DNA of 64,000 bases, from assembly GCF_018638295.1 (NCBI RefSeq), contig NZ_JABTTS010000029.1, positions 67,144 through 131,143 on the forward strand, in the 5' to 3' direction. Below, one piece after another: positions 44,838 to 55,300 of the stretch. Both the position numbers and the translations under genes were made by a program. The stretch comes from Streptomyces sp. CHD11 (GTDB taxonomy: Bacteria; Actinomycetota; Actinomycetes; Streptomycetales; Streptomycetaceae). Below the pieces are notes generated by a model that saw only the letters and a list, made by a program, of their open reading frames with translations, was not told the origin of the DNA and did not search any database. Within the stretch, counting starts at the first letter, position 1. Every line of letters begins with the position of its first letter.

Positions 44838-46958
44838 TTGTCCATGCTTCTGCTGAGGTTGGCGGCGCAGGATCTGCTGACCTTGAACTCAAGGCGCCGT
44901 ATGGTGCCCCACCTCGCCGCCAGGTGGCGGCACTTCCGAGGCGCCGACGCCTCACTGTCCGAACGTTCCGCGTGGGCCGAGAGCCTCGTCAGCCTCGCCC
45001 AGGACCTGGTCGCCGCCGGTCGCGGGAACGTGGAGATGATCGTCGAGTGCGCCGCCACCATCGACGATGCCGACCGGCCCGGCGACCCTCGCCTCATCGA
45101 CGTCGTCCTCGTGGGGCATCACCCCGAAGAGAGGCACCTGTCCGTCCAGTTGGTCGAGCTGAAGCGCTGGTCGACGGTCACCCGAGTGGAACGAGCCACC
45201 GCGGAACTGGTCCACGTCCCCGGAATGGGCAGGAAGAAGCACCCTGCCTTGCAGCTACGCGAATACCACGAGGCGTTCACGAGCGACCGGGGCCCACTGC
45301 GCGGACTGCAATTCGAATGCGGCGGCTTCGCCTACCTGCACAACGCCACCGACGCCTCCGTCCGTCCACTGGTGGACATCGACGCTCCCACCGGCGTCTA
45401 CGCCCGGGTCTACACGAACGACCGACGCGAGCAGTTGATGTCCGACATCCGTAAGCACTTCGCCCCCGAAGGCGGCGCTTCCGCAGCCGAGTTACTGCTG
45501 CAAAACATGGGCTTACGCAACACGCCACTGCTCGACGCCATGATCCGTGCCCGCGGGGAGGACACGGTGTTCACCCTGCGGGGCCGGCAGAAGAGAGTCG
45601 CCGACGACATCCTGGAAACGGCCTCCAAGGTTCTCCCGGATCCGGCGCGTCCCGCTCTCGTGCCGGACGAGCGTCGCGTGGTCTTCATGGTCACCGGAGG
45701 CGCCGGTACCGGGAAGAGCGCCATCGGCCTGCAGATCAAGGCGGAACTGGAGGCCGGCGGCCACGCCGTCAAGTACGCCAGCGGCAGCAGGGCGTTCAAC
45801 GGCGCGATCCAGGAGCACGTCGGTTACGGGGACCGCGAGTTCAGGGAGACGTTCACCTACTTCAGCAACTTCGTCACCCCACCGGACCCGCCCCTGGACG
45901 TGCTGATCTGCGACGAAGCCCACCGCCTGCGGGAGCGTTCGACGAACCGCTTCTGGAAGCCCGAGCACCAGGGAACCAAACCACAGGTCGACGAGCTTCT
46001 GGACGCGTCCCGTCTGACGGTGTTCTTCCTCGACGAAGGCCAGTCCGTGCGGCCGAACGAGGTCGGGACCGTCGACCTGATCAAGGGCGCGGCGCAACGC
46101 TACGGCGCCCGTCTGCTGCGGTACGACCTCCGGGAGCAGTACCGCTGCGGCGGCAGCGACGCCTACGTCCGCTGGGTACGCGGCGTGCTCGGGGTGACGG
46201 ACGAGGATCAGGAACAGTGGACGCCCGACGGTCTGATGCACATCGAGGTGGCGGACACTCCGGAGGAGCTCGAACGGACCATCCGCGCCGAAGCGCTCGC
46301 CGGGGCGTCGGCCCGCCTCGTCGCGGGATACTGCTGGCCGTGGACCAAGCCCCTCGGCAAGGAGCGGCGGCTGGAGCCCGATGTACGGATCGGTGACTGG
46401 CACAGACCGTGGAACGCCGACAGCGACGCGTTCTGTGAGGACGGGGTACCACCGTCCAGGATCTGGTCCGTACACGAGAAGGGGCTCGGCCAGATCGGCT
46501 GTGTGTACACGGCTCAGGGGCTCGAGTGGGACTGGTGCGGTGTGATCATGGGAGAGGACATGGTGCGCCGGGACGGCCAGTGGGTGTTCCGCCGGGGCAA
46601 GGAGCGAAAGGACCCGGAAGCCGGCGTCAAGCGGGTCGCCGTCCCGGGCTCGTTCGACGCCAAGGTGCGGGCCGGAAGCGTCGACGAGGCGGAGTTCGCC
46701 CGGCTGGTCCGTCACGCCTACCACGTGCTGATGACCCGGGCCAGCCGAGCGACCGTGCTCTACTCCACGGACGCGGAGACCCGGAGCTACCTGAAAGAAC
46801 GGGTGGGCGAGGTCCAGGTCCACGGACTCCGGCCCACCTGGGAGAACCTGCCGGAGGAAGCCCGGGTACCGCACCTGCCCCGGCCCCGCCGAGGCCGGGG
46901 CTCGCGCAGAAGGCGCCAGAGCGTCGTCTCGCCGCCGTCCGACCCGCGTCTGTTCTGA
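44838..46958 (+). CDS. DUF2075-type SF1 helicase with N-terminal nuclease-like domain, paralogue 2
   Basis: A 706-aa protein, clearly paralogous to the gene at 42750 but diverged. The nuclease-like domain has LIDVVLVGHHP and SVQLVELKRWS (ExK near residue 105). The helicase motifs are Walker A GGAGTGKS (about 287), Walker B DVLICDEAHR (about 354), FFLDEGQSVRPNE, REQYRCGGSDAYVRW and IGCVYTAQGLEWDWCGVIMG. A longer C-terminus ends in a basic PRPRRGRGSRRRR tail, possibly nucleic-acid binding. TTG 44838 lies 8 nt after GGGGGA; ATG 44844 is an alternative. It is separated from paralogue 1 by 198 nt including the repeated leader, so each copy has its own control region. Confidence 0.85.
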   Translation: MSMLLLRLAAQDLLTLNSRRRMVPHLAARWRHFRGADASLSERSAWAESLVSLAQDLVAAGRGNVEMIVECAATIDDADRPGDPRLIDVVLVGHHPEERHLSVQLVELKRWSTVTRVERATAELVHVPGMGRKKHPALQLREYHEAFTSDRGPLRGLQFECGGFAYLHNATDASVRPLVDIDAPTGVYARVYTNDRREQLMSDIRKHFAPEGGASAAELLLQNMGLRNTPLLDAMIRARGEDTVFTLRGRQKRVADDILETASKVLPDPARPALVPDERRVVFMVTGGAGTGKSAIGLQIKAELEAGGHAVKYASGSRAFNGAIQEHVGYGDREFRETFTYFSNFVTPPDPPLDVLICDEAHRLRERSTNRFWKPEHQGTKPQVDELLDASRLTVFFLDEGQSVRPNEVGTVDLIKGAAQRYGARLLRYDLREQYRCGGSDAYVRWVRGVLGVTDEDQEQWTPDGLMHIEVADTPEELERTIRAEALAGASARLVAGYCWPWTKPLGKERRLEPDVRIGDWHRPWNADSDAFCEDGVPPSRIWSVHEKGLGQIGCVYTAQGLEWDWCGVIMGEDMVRRDGQWVFRRGKERKDPEAGVKRVAVPGSFDAKVRAGSVDEAEFARLVRHAYHVLMTRASRATVLYSTDAETRSYLKERVGEVQVHGLRPTWENLPEEARVPHLPRPRRGRGSRRRRQSVVSPPSDPRLF

Positions 46959-46980
46959 CGGCGTCGCCGGGGAAGTGGAG

Positions 46981-47003
46981 TGGCGGGCTCTCCGGGCCCG
47001 CCA
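46981..47003. terminator. Bidirectional hairpin terminator
   Basis: TGGCGGGC (46981-46988) pairs perfectly with GCCCGCCA (46996-47003), between the convergent helicase and small-membrane-protein genes. Confidence 0.6.
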
Positions 47004-47013
47004 CAGGCCCGTG

Positions 47014-47142
47014 TCAGATGACCAGGCGCGCTGCCGCCGCCAGCGCCGCCACCACGAGCTGGGTGGCGACACCCGCGGCGACGTCGACCAGGATCTCGCG
47101 AAGCCGGTTGCGACGTGCGGGCTTGTACTCAACGGGGTTCAT
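47014..47142 (-). CDS. 42-aa small membrane protein
   Basis: The frame encodes MNPVEYKPARRNRLREIL, then VDVAAGVATQLVVAALAAA and ARLVI. This is a basic amphipathic N-terminus followed by one hydrophobic helix, a layout frequent among streptomycete small membrane proteins. ATG 47142 has AAGGAG 9 nt upstream, which argues for real translation. Its function is unknown. Its stop lies 11 nt from the terminator hairpin shared with the helicase gene, and it reads away from pglW. Confidence 0.6.
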   Translation of the reverse strand: MNPVEYKPARRNRLREILVDVAAGVATQLVVAALAAAARLVI

Positions 47143-47647
47143 GGATGACCACTCCTTGGCGTGAGCTGGGAATGGCAGGGATCGCCCTACCGGGCATCCG
47201 CACTCACGCCGCGCGCGCAGCACACAGCGGAAACCACTCGTCAGTCACAGCCGAGAACCGGGATCCGAACACCGCCGACGTACCCTCCGGGAAGGTGCGC
47301 AGCGGCAGCAACGGTAGTGCACCACTGTCTCGGGCCGGTGCTTTCCGGCCACCGCTGCAGCGCGTTCGTATGCGGTCCTGGAGGCTGTCACCGAGCAGCA
47401 GGCGCAGGCACTGGCCGACCGGTTCGGGGATGGGATGGTTTCACCCGGTATACGGAGAGCGGGCCGTTGTCGCTTCCGTACGGCTGTACGAGGCGTGGCG
47501 TCCCGTTGTGATGGTGCGGGCCGTATGTCCTATAGTCCCGTCCTTCACCGCCTCTTTTCATGCCACAGGCAGCCACTAGGATCTGCCCCGAGGACCTGAC
47601 CATGGGGAACGGCGGCCCTCGAAGGACACGAGAAGCGGGGAACAGGC
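47143..47647. other. Intergenic region upstream of pglW with a candidate promoter
   Basis: No intact gene is seen in this 505-nt gap. TTGTGA (47506-47511) and TATAGT (47531-47536), spacer 19 nt, form a plausible promoter for pglW. A short protein-like stretch (SYAVLEAVTEQQAQALADRF, about 47369-47428) may be a remnant of a lost gene, but it has no start or end. Confidence 0.35.
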
Positions 47648-50600
47648 ATGCGGGAAGGCCGGTGGGTCACGGTCACCGAGTCCGAGTTCGAGCACGAACG
47701 CCGCGGCCTGGAGGCGATCCGGGAGAAGCTGCCGGACGCCGACCCCTGGCGGGCCTGGTCGAACTTCACCTTCACCGCCAACACCGGCCACGTCCGCGAG
47801 GTCGACCTGCTGGTCGTCGCCCCCGGCGGCGTCTGCATGATCGAGCTGAAGGACTGGCACGGCTCGGTCACCTCCGAGAACGGCACCTGGGTGCAGACCA
47901 CCCCCGGCGGCCGCCGCCGTACGCACGGCAACCCGCTGCACCTGGTCAACCGCAAGGCCAAGGAACTGGCCGGCCTGCTCGCGCTGCCCGGCGGCAGGCG
48001 GGTCTGGGTCGCCGAGGCCGTCTGCTTCACCGACAACGGCCTGCGCGTACGCCTGCCCGCCCACGACCGGAACGGCGTGTACACCGTCCACCAGCTGGTC
48101 GAGATGCTGGAGCAGCCCCCGCGTGACGAGCGGCGCCGGATCACCGCGATCGGCTCGCGGGAGATCGCGGCGGCCCTCAAGAGCATCGGCATCCGCAAGA
48201 GCGACGCCCAGTACAAGGTCGGCCCGTACGAGCTGGAGCGGAAGTCCTTCGACTCCGGGCCCACCTGGGCGGACTACCTGGCCCGCCACAGCGACCTCCC
48301 CGAGGCCGCCCGCGTCCGCATCTACCTGAGCGAGCGCGGCTCGGACGCCTCCCTGCGCCAGTCCGTCGAGAACGCCGCCCGCCGCGAGGCCGCGGTGCTG
48401 GGCCGCTTCAAGCACCCGGGCGTGGTCCAGCTCAAGCAGTACTTCCCCTCCGGGCACGCCGCCGGACCCGCGCTGATCTTCGACTACCACCCGGACACCC
48501 TGAAGCTGGACGAGTACCTGGTCCAGTACGGCGAGAAGCTGGACATCCTCGGCCGGATGGCGCTGGTCCGCCAGCTCGCCGAGACCATGCGCTCCGCGCA
48601 CGCCAGCCGCATCCACCACCGGGCGCTCGCCGCCCGCTCCGTGCTCGTCGTCCCCCGGCCGCGCGGCGGGAAGGGCCGGGCCGTGGGGGAGGAGGCCGCC
48701 TGGCTCACCCCGCACCTCCAGATCTCCGACTGGCAGATCGCCACCCAGCGCAGCGGCGACTCCTCCCAGGGCCAGGGCATGACCCGCTTCGCGCCGACCG
48801 CCCTCTCCGCGACGCACCTGGGCGAGGACGCCGACGCCTACCTCGCCCCCGAACTCACCGCCCTCAGCCCCGACCCGGTCCACCTCGACGTGTACGGGCT
48901 CGGCGTCCTCACCTACCTCCTGGCCACCGGCAAGGCCCCGGCCGCCGGCCAGGCCGAGCTGCTGGCCCGCCTGGAGGCGGGGGAGGGCCTGCGCCCCAGC
49001 TCCCTGGTGGACGGCCTGTCGGAGGACGTGGACGACCTGGTCCAGGCCGCCACCGCCTACCGCCCCGGCCAGCGGCTGTCCAGCGTGGACGAGTTCCTGG
49101 AGCTGCTGGAGGCCGTCGAGGACTCCCTCACCGCCCCGGCCCAGGCCGCCACCGCCACGGAAGGGCCGGCCGGCGAGGACGACCCGGCCGCCGCCGACAA
49201 GGACCCGCTGGAGGCCGTCGCCGGTGACGTGTTCGCCGGCCGGTGGGAGATCCGCCGCCGCCTCGGCACCGGCTCCACCAGCCGCGCCTTCCTCGTCCGC
49301 GACCTCCAGGCCGAGGCCCGCAGGACCCGCCCGCTCGCCGTGCTGAAGGTCGCCCTCTCCGACAGCCGCAGCGAGATCCTCGCCCGCGAGGCCGAGGCCA
49401 TGGGACGCCTGCGCCCCCACTCCGGCATCATCCGCCTCGTCGAACCCGAGCCGCTGCACATCGGCGGCCGTACCGTCCTGGCCCTGGAGTACGTCGGCGA
49501 CGAGCGCGACGACAGCGGACCGGGCACCGAGGGCGGCGGACGCCCCCGCCGCCGCGAGGAGACCGTCGCCCGCCAGCTCCGCGAGCACGGCCGCCTCCCG
49601 GTCGACCAGCTCGAAGCGTACGGCGACTACCTCTTCGGCGCCGTCGACTTCCTGGAGGGCGAGGGCGTCTGGCACCGCGACATCAAGCCCGACAACATCG
49701 CCATCCGCATCCGCCCCAACCGCACCCGCGAACTCGTCCTCATCGACTTCTCCCTCGCCGGCTACCCGGCGAAGAGCACCAACGCGGGCACCGACGGCTA
49801 CCTCGACCCCTTCATCGACGTCATCACCCGCGGCTCCTACGACTCCCACGCCGAGCGGTACGCCGTCGCCGTCACCCTGCACCAGATGGCCTCCGGAGAG
49901 CTGCCCAAGTGGGACGACGGCAGCGTCCTGCCCCGCATGACCGACGCGAAGGAGTGGCCGTACCCGACGATCGCGGCCGAGGCCTTCGACCCGGCCGTAC
50001 GGGACGGTCTCGTCGCCTTCTTCCAGAAGGCCCTGCACCGCGACGCCGGCCGGCGGTTCCCTGAGCTGAAGCCGATGCGGGACGCCTGGCGCAAGGTCTT
50101 CCTCGACGCCTCGCAGACCGTCCCGTCCAGCCACCGCTCCCGCCAGCCGGCCGCCACGGCCACGGGGGAGGGAACACCCGCCGAGGGTGCCGTCGCGGCG
50201 GTCATCGCGGACGCCGAGCCGGAGACCGCCGAGCAGCAGCGCGACCGGCTCGCCGCCGAGGTCACGCGGGACACCCCGCTGACCGTCTCCGGGCTCACGC
50301 CCGCCGCCCAGTCCTTCCTGTACGGCCTCGGCATCACGACGGTCGGCGAACTGCTCGACTACAGCCGCCGCAAGCTCGTCAACGCCCCCGGCCTGGGCGC
50401 CAAGACCCGCAACGAGGTCCAGCAGCGTCAGCGTGAGTGGGGCGAGCGGCTGCGCGAGATCCCCGTCTCCCCGCTCACACCCAAGGGGCGCGCGGAGGCC
50501 AGGGAGGAGCTGGAGCAGCTCACCGCCGCCGAGTCGGCCCTCGTCGGCGAACTCGCCACCGGCGAGTCGGCGGGCGCGCTGTCCGCCCGCACGCTGCGCT

Positions 50601-52372
50601 CCGTCAGCCTCGACACCCTCGCCACCGTCCTCGTGCCCGCGGTCAACAACAACGGCTCCAACCGCAACAAGGCCGAGATGGTGCGGCTGCTGCTGCGCCT
50701 GCCGGACGAGCGCGGGGTCCTGCCGGACATCGGGGTCTGGCCGAAGCAGAAGGATGTCGCGGACGCTCTGGGGCTGAGCCACGGCCGCATCCCGCAGATG
50801 CTCAAGGAGGAGCGCAAGCGCTGGAAGGCGGAGCCCGCCGTCCAGGCACTGCGCGAAGAGATCATCGACCTCCTGGTGAGCATGGGCCGGGTCGCCTCGG
50901 CGGTGGAGATCGCGGACGCCCTGGCGGTCCGGCGCGGCACGCATCTCGCGGGGCGCGAGCAGCGGCGGGCGATGGCGCTGGCGGCGGTACGGGCCGTGGT
51001 CGAGGTCGAGCAACTGCTGCCGCAGGAAGCCGAGTTCCAGCACCAGCCGAACCGCAGGGCGACGGACGAGTCCCTGGGCGCCGGCCTGCTCGCCCTCGAC
51101 GTACGGGAGAGTGACGGCCCGGACACCCCGACCGCGCCCGGCCTGCTGGAGTACGCGACCCGTCTCGGCAGGACGGCCGACCGGCTCGCCAAGCTGGACA
51201 CCCTGCCGACGGCGGCGACCGTGCTGGCCGAGCTGGGCGCGCTGACGGTGCCGCCGGGCGCGGTGGACTGGGACGAGCGGCGGATGGTGGAACTGGCGGC
51301 CGCGGCCTCCGTGAACGCCGCCGCCACGCCACGCCTGGAGATCTACCCGCGCGACCTGCCGCTGGTCCGGGCGCTGCGTCTCACACAGGCCGGGCTCGTC
51401 CGCTGGACCCCGGGGATGCCGGAGGGGCAGCAGCCGGGGCTGACCGGCGAGGCCGTGCACGAGCGGGTCCGCGCCCGCTTCCCGGAGATGGTCGTCCCCG
51501 ACGGGCGCGGCGGCACGACCCACGAACTGCCGACGGGCGGCCCGCTCACCAAGGCGCTGCGCGACGCCGGCTTCGAACTGTCGCTCAGCACGCACGAACA
51601 CGAGGGCCTGCTGCGCTACCTGCCGACGAAGGTGGACGACGCGTCCAGCTACCTGACGACGGGTGCGTGGCGGCAGTCGACGCGCACGGGTGCGGTCACG
51701 CGGTACGCCGACGACCCCGAGCTCGCGGGCGCGGTACGCGCGGAGGAACGTCTGCTCGCGTCGGCCCGTAGGGACGGGTACCGGGTGCTGACGGTCGGAC
51801 AGCGGTCGGTGCGGGAAGCGGTGGCCGGGCTGCGCAGCGAGCGGCTGGCGGCGGAAGCGGTCTCGGTGACCGAACTGTTCCTGGAGGCCCTGCACGCGCA
51901 GGTCACGCCCGGCACCAAGCCCACCTGGGAGACCCTGCTCAAGGCGGACGCCGCCGAGCCGGGCTCGAAGGGCGCGGTGCGGTTCGCGGAGTACACGCGG
52001 ACGGCGTGGGGCGCGGTGGAGCCGCGGATAGCGGAGCTGCTGGGCAACGGTGGGGGTGGCGGCGCCGGTTCTGCCGGTCGTGTCGGTCCGGTGTTGCTGA
52101 CGGAGGCCGGGGTGTTCGCGCGGTACGACGCGATGGGCGTCCTGGACCGGCTCGCGTCGGCGGCCCGGCAGGGCGGGCGGGGGCTGTGGCTCCTGGTCCC
52201 GCAGAGCGACCCCTCGCGCGAGCCCCGGCTCGGGCAGGTGGCCGTGCCGTACCAGGCCGGCCTGGGGGAGTGGATTCAGCTTCCGGACACGTGGGTGGGC
52301 AACGCCCATCGGGGGTCCGGTGAGGTTGTGGCAAGTGCTGGTGCCAGTGGTGTCGAGGGAGACGTCAAGTGA
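47648..52372 (+). CDS. pglW: BREX type 2 serine/threonine protein kinase PglW
   Basis: A 1574-aa protein of the phage growth limitation system. Residues about 30-150 form a NERD (nuclease-related) domain (VREVDLLVVAPGGVCMIELKDW). A first kinase-like domain (about 190-480) is degenerate: its catalytic loop reads HHRALAARSVLV instead of HRD...N and the DFG position is SDW. A second, intact kinase (about 530-790) has the loop HRDIKPDNIAI and IDFSLAG. An alpha-CTD-like helical unit (LGITTVGELLDYSRRKLVNA, about 890-910) and an HTH-like segment (ALGLSHGRIPQMLKEE, about 1040) follow. PglW is required for phage resistance in S. coelicolor and autophosphorylates. It overlaps pglX by GTGA. Confidence 0.95.
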   Translation: MREGRWVTVTESEFEHERRGLEAIREKLPDADPWRAWSNFTFTANTGHVREVDLLVVAPGGVCMIELKDWHGSVTSENGTWVQTTPGGRRRTHGNPLHLVNRKAKELAGLLALPGGRRVWVAEAVCFTDNGLRVRLPAHDRNGVYTVHQLVEMLEQPPRDERRRITAIGSREIAAALKSIGIRKSDAQYKVGPYELERKSFDSGPTWADYLARHSDLPEAARVRIYLSERGSDASLRQSVENAARREAAVLGRFKHPGVVQLKQYFPSGHAAGPALIFDYHPDTLKLDEYLVQYGEKLDILGRMALVRQLAETMRSAHASRIHHRALAARSVLVVPRPRGGKGRAVGEEAAWLTPHLQISDWQIATQRSGDSSQGQGMTRFAPTALSATHLGEDADAYLAPELTALSPDPVHLDVYGLGVLTYLLATGKAPAAGQAELLARLEAGEGLRPSSLVDGLSEDVDDLVQAATAYRPGQRLSSVDEFLELLEAVEDSLTAPAQAATATEGPAGEDDPAAADKDPLEAVAGDVFAGRWEIRRRLGTGSTSRAFLVRDLQAEARRTRPLAVLKVALSDSRSEILAREAEAMGRLRPHSGIIRLVEPEPLHIGGRTVLALEYVGDERDDSGPGTEGGGRPRRREETVARQLREHGRLPVDQLEAYGDYLFGAVDFLEGEGVWHRDIKPDNIAIRIRPNRTRELVLIDFSLAGYPAKSTNAGTDGYLDPFIDVITRGSYDSHAERYAVAVTLHQMASGELPKWDDGSVLPRMTDAKEWPYPTIAAEAFDPAVRDGLVAFFQKALHRDAGRRFPELKPMRDAWRKVFLDASQTVPSSHRSRQPAATATGEGTPAEGAVAAVIADAEPETAEQQRDRLAAEVTRDTPLTVSGLTPAAQSFLYGLGITTVGELLDYSRRKLVNAPGLGAKTRNEVQQRQREWGERLREIPVSPLTPKGRAEAREELEQLTAAESALVGELATGESAGALSARTLRSVSLDTLATVLVPAVNNNGSNRNKAEMVRLLLRLPDERGVLPDIGVWPKQKDVADALGLSHGRIPQMLKEERKRWKAEPAVQALREEIIDLLVSMGRVASAVEIADALAVRRGTHLAGREQRRAMALAAVRAVVEVEQLLPQEAEFQHQPNRRATDESLGAGLLALDVRESDGPDTPTAPGLLEYATRLGRTADRLAKLDTLPTAATVLAELGALTVPPGAVDWDERRMVELAAAASVNAAATPRLEIYPRDLPLVRALRLTQAGLVRWTPGMPEGQQPGLTGEAVHERVRARFPEMVVPDGRGGTTHELPTGGPLTKALRDAGFELSLSTHEHEGLLRYLPTKVDDASSYLTTGAWRQSTRTGAVTRYADDPELAGAVRAEERLLASARRDGYRVLTVGQRSVREAVAGLRSERLAAEAVSVTELFLEALHAQVTPGTKPTWETLLKADAAEPGSKGAVRFAEYTRTAWGAVEPRIAELLGNGGGGGAGSAGRVGPVLLTEAGVFARYDAMGVLDRLASAARQGGRGLWLLVPQSDPSREPRLGQVAVPYQAGLGEWIQLPDTWVGNAHRGSGEVVASAGASGVEGDVK

Positions 52373-55300
52373 TCGACCGCAAGGCTCTGTTGAACGACCT
52401 GAAGCAGCAGGTCAAGGCGGTCGAGACCGACCTCGGGCGCCAGGTGAAGGCGCTGGGCGATGTCGGCGCGAGGCTGAGGGCCGAGTACGACCAGGCGCGC
52501 AAGCTGGGGCGTACGGCGGCGACGTGGACCTCGTGGCTGGACGAGCGGGTCACCCAGGTCGCGGTGGCGTGGGTGCTGGGGACCGTGTTCGTGCGGTTCT
52601 GCGAGGACAACCGGCTGATCCCGGAGCCGTACCTGACGGGGCCGGACGGTGACCGGCGTGAGTTGGCGGAGTCCCGGTACGACGCGTACGTGGAGTCGGA
52701 CGAGGATCCGACGTACCGGGGGTGGCTGGAGACGGCGTTCGAGGAACTGGGTCAGGGGCAGGCGGGACGGCTGCTTTTCGACAAGCGGCACAACCCGCTG
52801 TACCAGGTTCCGCTGTCGCATGACGGTGCGCGGGATCTGGTCGAGTTCTGGCGGGGGAGGGACGAGGCGGGCGTCCTCGTCCACGACTTCACCGACCCGC
52901 TGAACGAGGACGGTACGGAGGGGTGGGACACGCGGTTCCTGGGGGATCTGTACCAGGACCTGAGCGAGGCGGCGCGTAAGACGTACGCGCTGCTCCAGAC
53001 GCCGGAGTTCGTGGAGGAGTTCATCCTCGACCGGACGATGAACCCGGCGGTGCGGGAGTTCGGGTATGAGGAACTGAAGATGATCGACCCTACGTGTGGG
53101 TCGGGGCACTTTGTGTTGGGGGCGTTTCGGCGGTTGGTGCGGCTGTGGGGGGAGGGGCAGCCAGGGCGGGATGTGCATGAGCGGGTGCGGGCGGCGCTGG
53201 ACTCGGTGCACGGGGTGGATGTTAATCCGTTTGCGGTGGCTGTGGCGCGGTTCCGGTTGCTGGTTGCGGCTATGGCCGCGAGTGGGGTGCGGACGCTGGG
53301 GAAGGCGGTGAAGTACGAGTGGCCGATCCACCTAGCGGTGGGCGACTCGCTCATCAAAGCCCGGCAGTTGGAACTGACGCTTGGTGGGGATGAGGACGGC
53401 CTTGATGACCCGCTGGCCTCGTTCGCCTACGCCACGGAGGACGTGCACGAGCACCCGGAGATTCTGCAGCAGGGGCGCTATCACGTGGTGGTGGGGAATC
53501 CGCCCTATATCACCGTGAAGGATAAGAAGCTGGGTGCTCTGTATCGAGAGCTTTACAGCGCTTGTTTTCGAGAGTACGCACTTTCAGTTCCTTTTGCCCA
53601 GCGATTCTTTGAACTTGCAAGGCGAGGTGATGCTGAAGGTCATGGCTATGGAATGATTGGGCAGATTACTGCCAACTCCTTCATGAAGCGCGAGTTCGGC
53701 AAGAAGCTTATCGAGGGTTATTTCAGGAATGAGGTAGAACTCGCGGAGGTTATCGATACTTCTGGCGCATATATTCCAGGGCACGGAACACCAACCGTCA
53801 TCATGATTGGTCGACGGCGTTCAGGGGCGGCGCGTTCGTCGGTGCTAAGAACAGTTCGCGGCATTCAAGGTGAGCCTGCAAGGCCGAAGGATCCGAGCAA
53901 GGGGCTTGTCTGGCGCGCGATCTGCGAGCAGATCGATAGAAGTGATTCAGAAAGCGAGTGGGTCAGCGTCGTAGACGCTGATCGCGATAGCATGTCAACT
54001 CACCCATGGAGTCTTACTGGCGGTGCAGCCGTCGATGTCATGCAACGCATCGGGCAACATGAGCGCAAGTTGAGTGATGCTGTTGATGAAATCGGATTGT
54101 CCGTCGTTACAGGTGAGGACTCCGCATACGTGGTCTCTCTTACGAAAGCCATAGAATACCGAGGGGTTTCCATCACGTCGACTGTCGACGGGCAAGACAT
54201 TCGGGACTGGAGCCTCCAAGAGAGAAGTTGGCTGGTTAATCCATATCAGGATGATTACACGCTTGGTGTCGAATCGGCGCCTGGCCTCTTGAGGTTCATG
54301 TGGCCAGCCCGTCGCGTTCTACAGCTGAGGAAGAAGTTTAGTGTAACGCTCCTGGATCGTGGAATTCCGTGGATTGAGTGGCGTGAACTCTACCGATCTA
54401 AACTCTCCGCGCCTAGCTTGATCGCCTTTCCTCTCGTTGCCACGCATAATCACTTCTATGTTCAGCGCGAAGTGATCCCTTCAAAGCACTCGACGACGGT
54501 AATTAAGTTGCGCGACGAGGCTACGCCGGAGGAGCACGTGCGGTTGCTCGGGCTGCTCAATAGCTCCACAGTGGGTTTCTGGCTCAAGATGGTGAGCCAC
54601 GGCAAGGGGAATGGCGGCGTTAACGAAGGGTACCGAGGGGCGGCGTGGGAGGAATTCTTCGAGTTCACAGGTACCAAGCTTCAGGAGCTTCCCCTTCCCG
54701 CCGCGTACCCGACTGCATTTGCTACCGCCCTTGACAGCCTGGCTCAGCATCTAACGGCCGCTAGTCCTGCGACCGTGGTCGCTGAGACCACGCCCACAGC
54801 CGGCGCCCTCCGTAAAGCCAAGACCCGCTGGGAGTCCACCCGCGCCCGCATGATTGCCTTGCAAGAGGAGCTGGACTGGCAGGTCTACTCCCTCTACAGC
54901 CTCCACTCTGGAGACCTCCGCGTCTCCGAGGACCCCGACGACCCCGATATTCCCGAACTTGCTATCGGTGAGCGTGCCTTCGAGATAGTGCTCGCTCGTC
55001 GCGTCGCCGCAGGCGAGGCCAGTGGCGAGTGGTTCGAGCGGCACAATTCCACGCCCGTCACGGAGATTCCCGCTCACTGGTCTGCCCTCTACCGGGAGAT
55101 CATTCAAAAGCGCATCGATGCCATCGAGTCGAACCGTGCCGTCGGCATGGTCGAGCGGCCCGAGTACAAGCGGCGCTGGGCCACCGAGGGGTGGGACTCC
55201 CTGCAGGAGAAGGCCCTGCGGTCCTGGCTGCTCGACCGGATGGAGAACCGCGATCTCTGGTTTGCCGAGAACGGGCAGCCGACCATCCTCACCCTGGCCC

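Noticed and set aside
47576..52309. 1577-codon open frame on the minus strand opposite pglW
   Set aside because: It is the GC-skew shadow of pglW, with a Gly/Val/Asp-rich translation and no domain signature.
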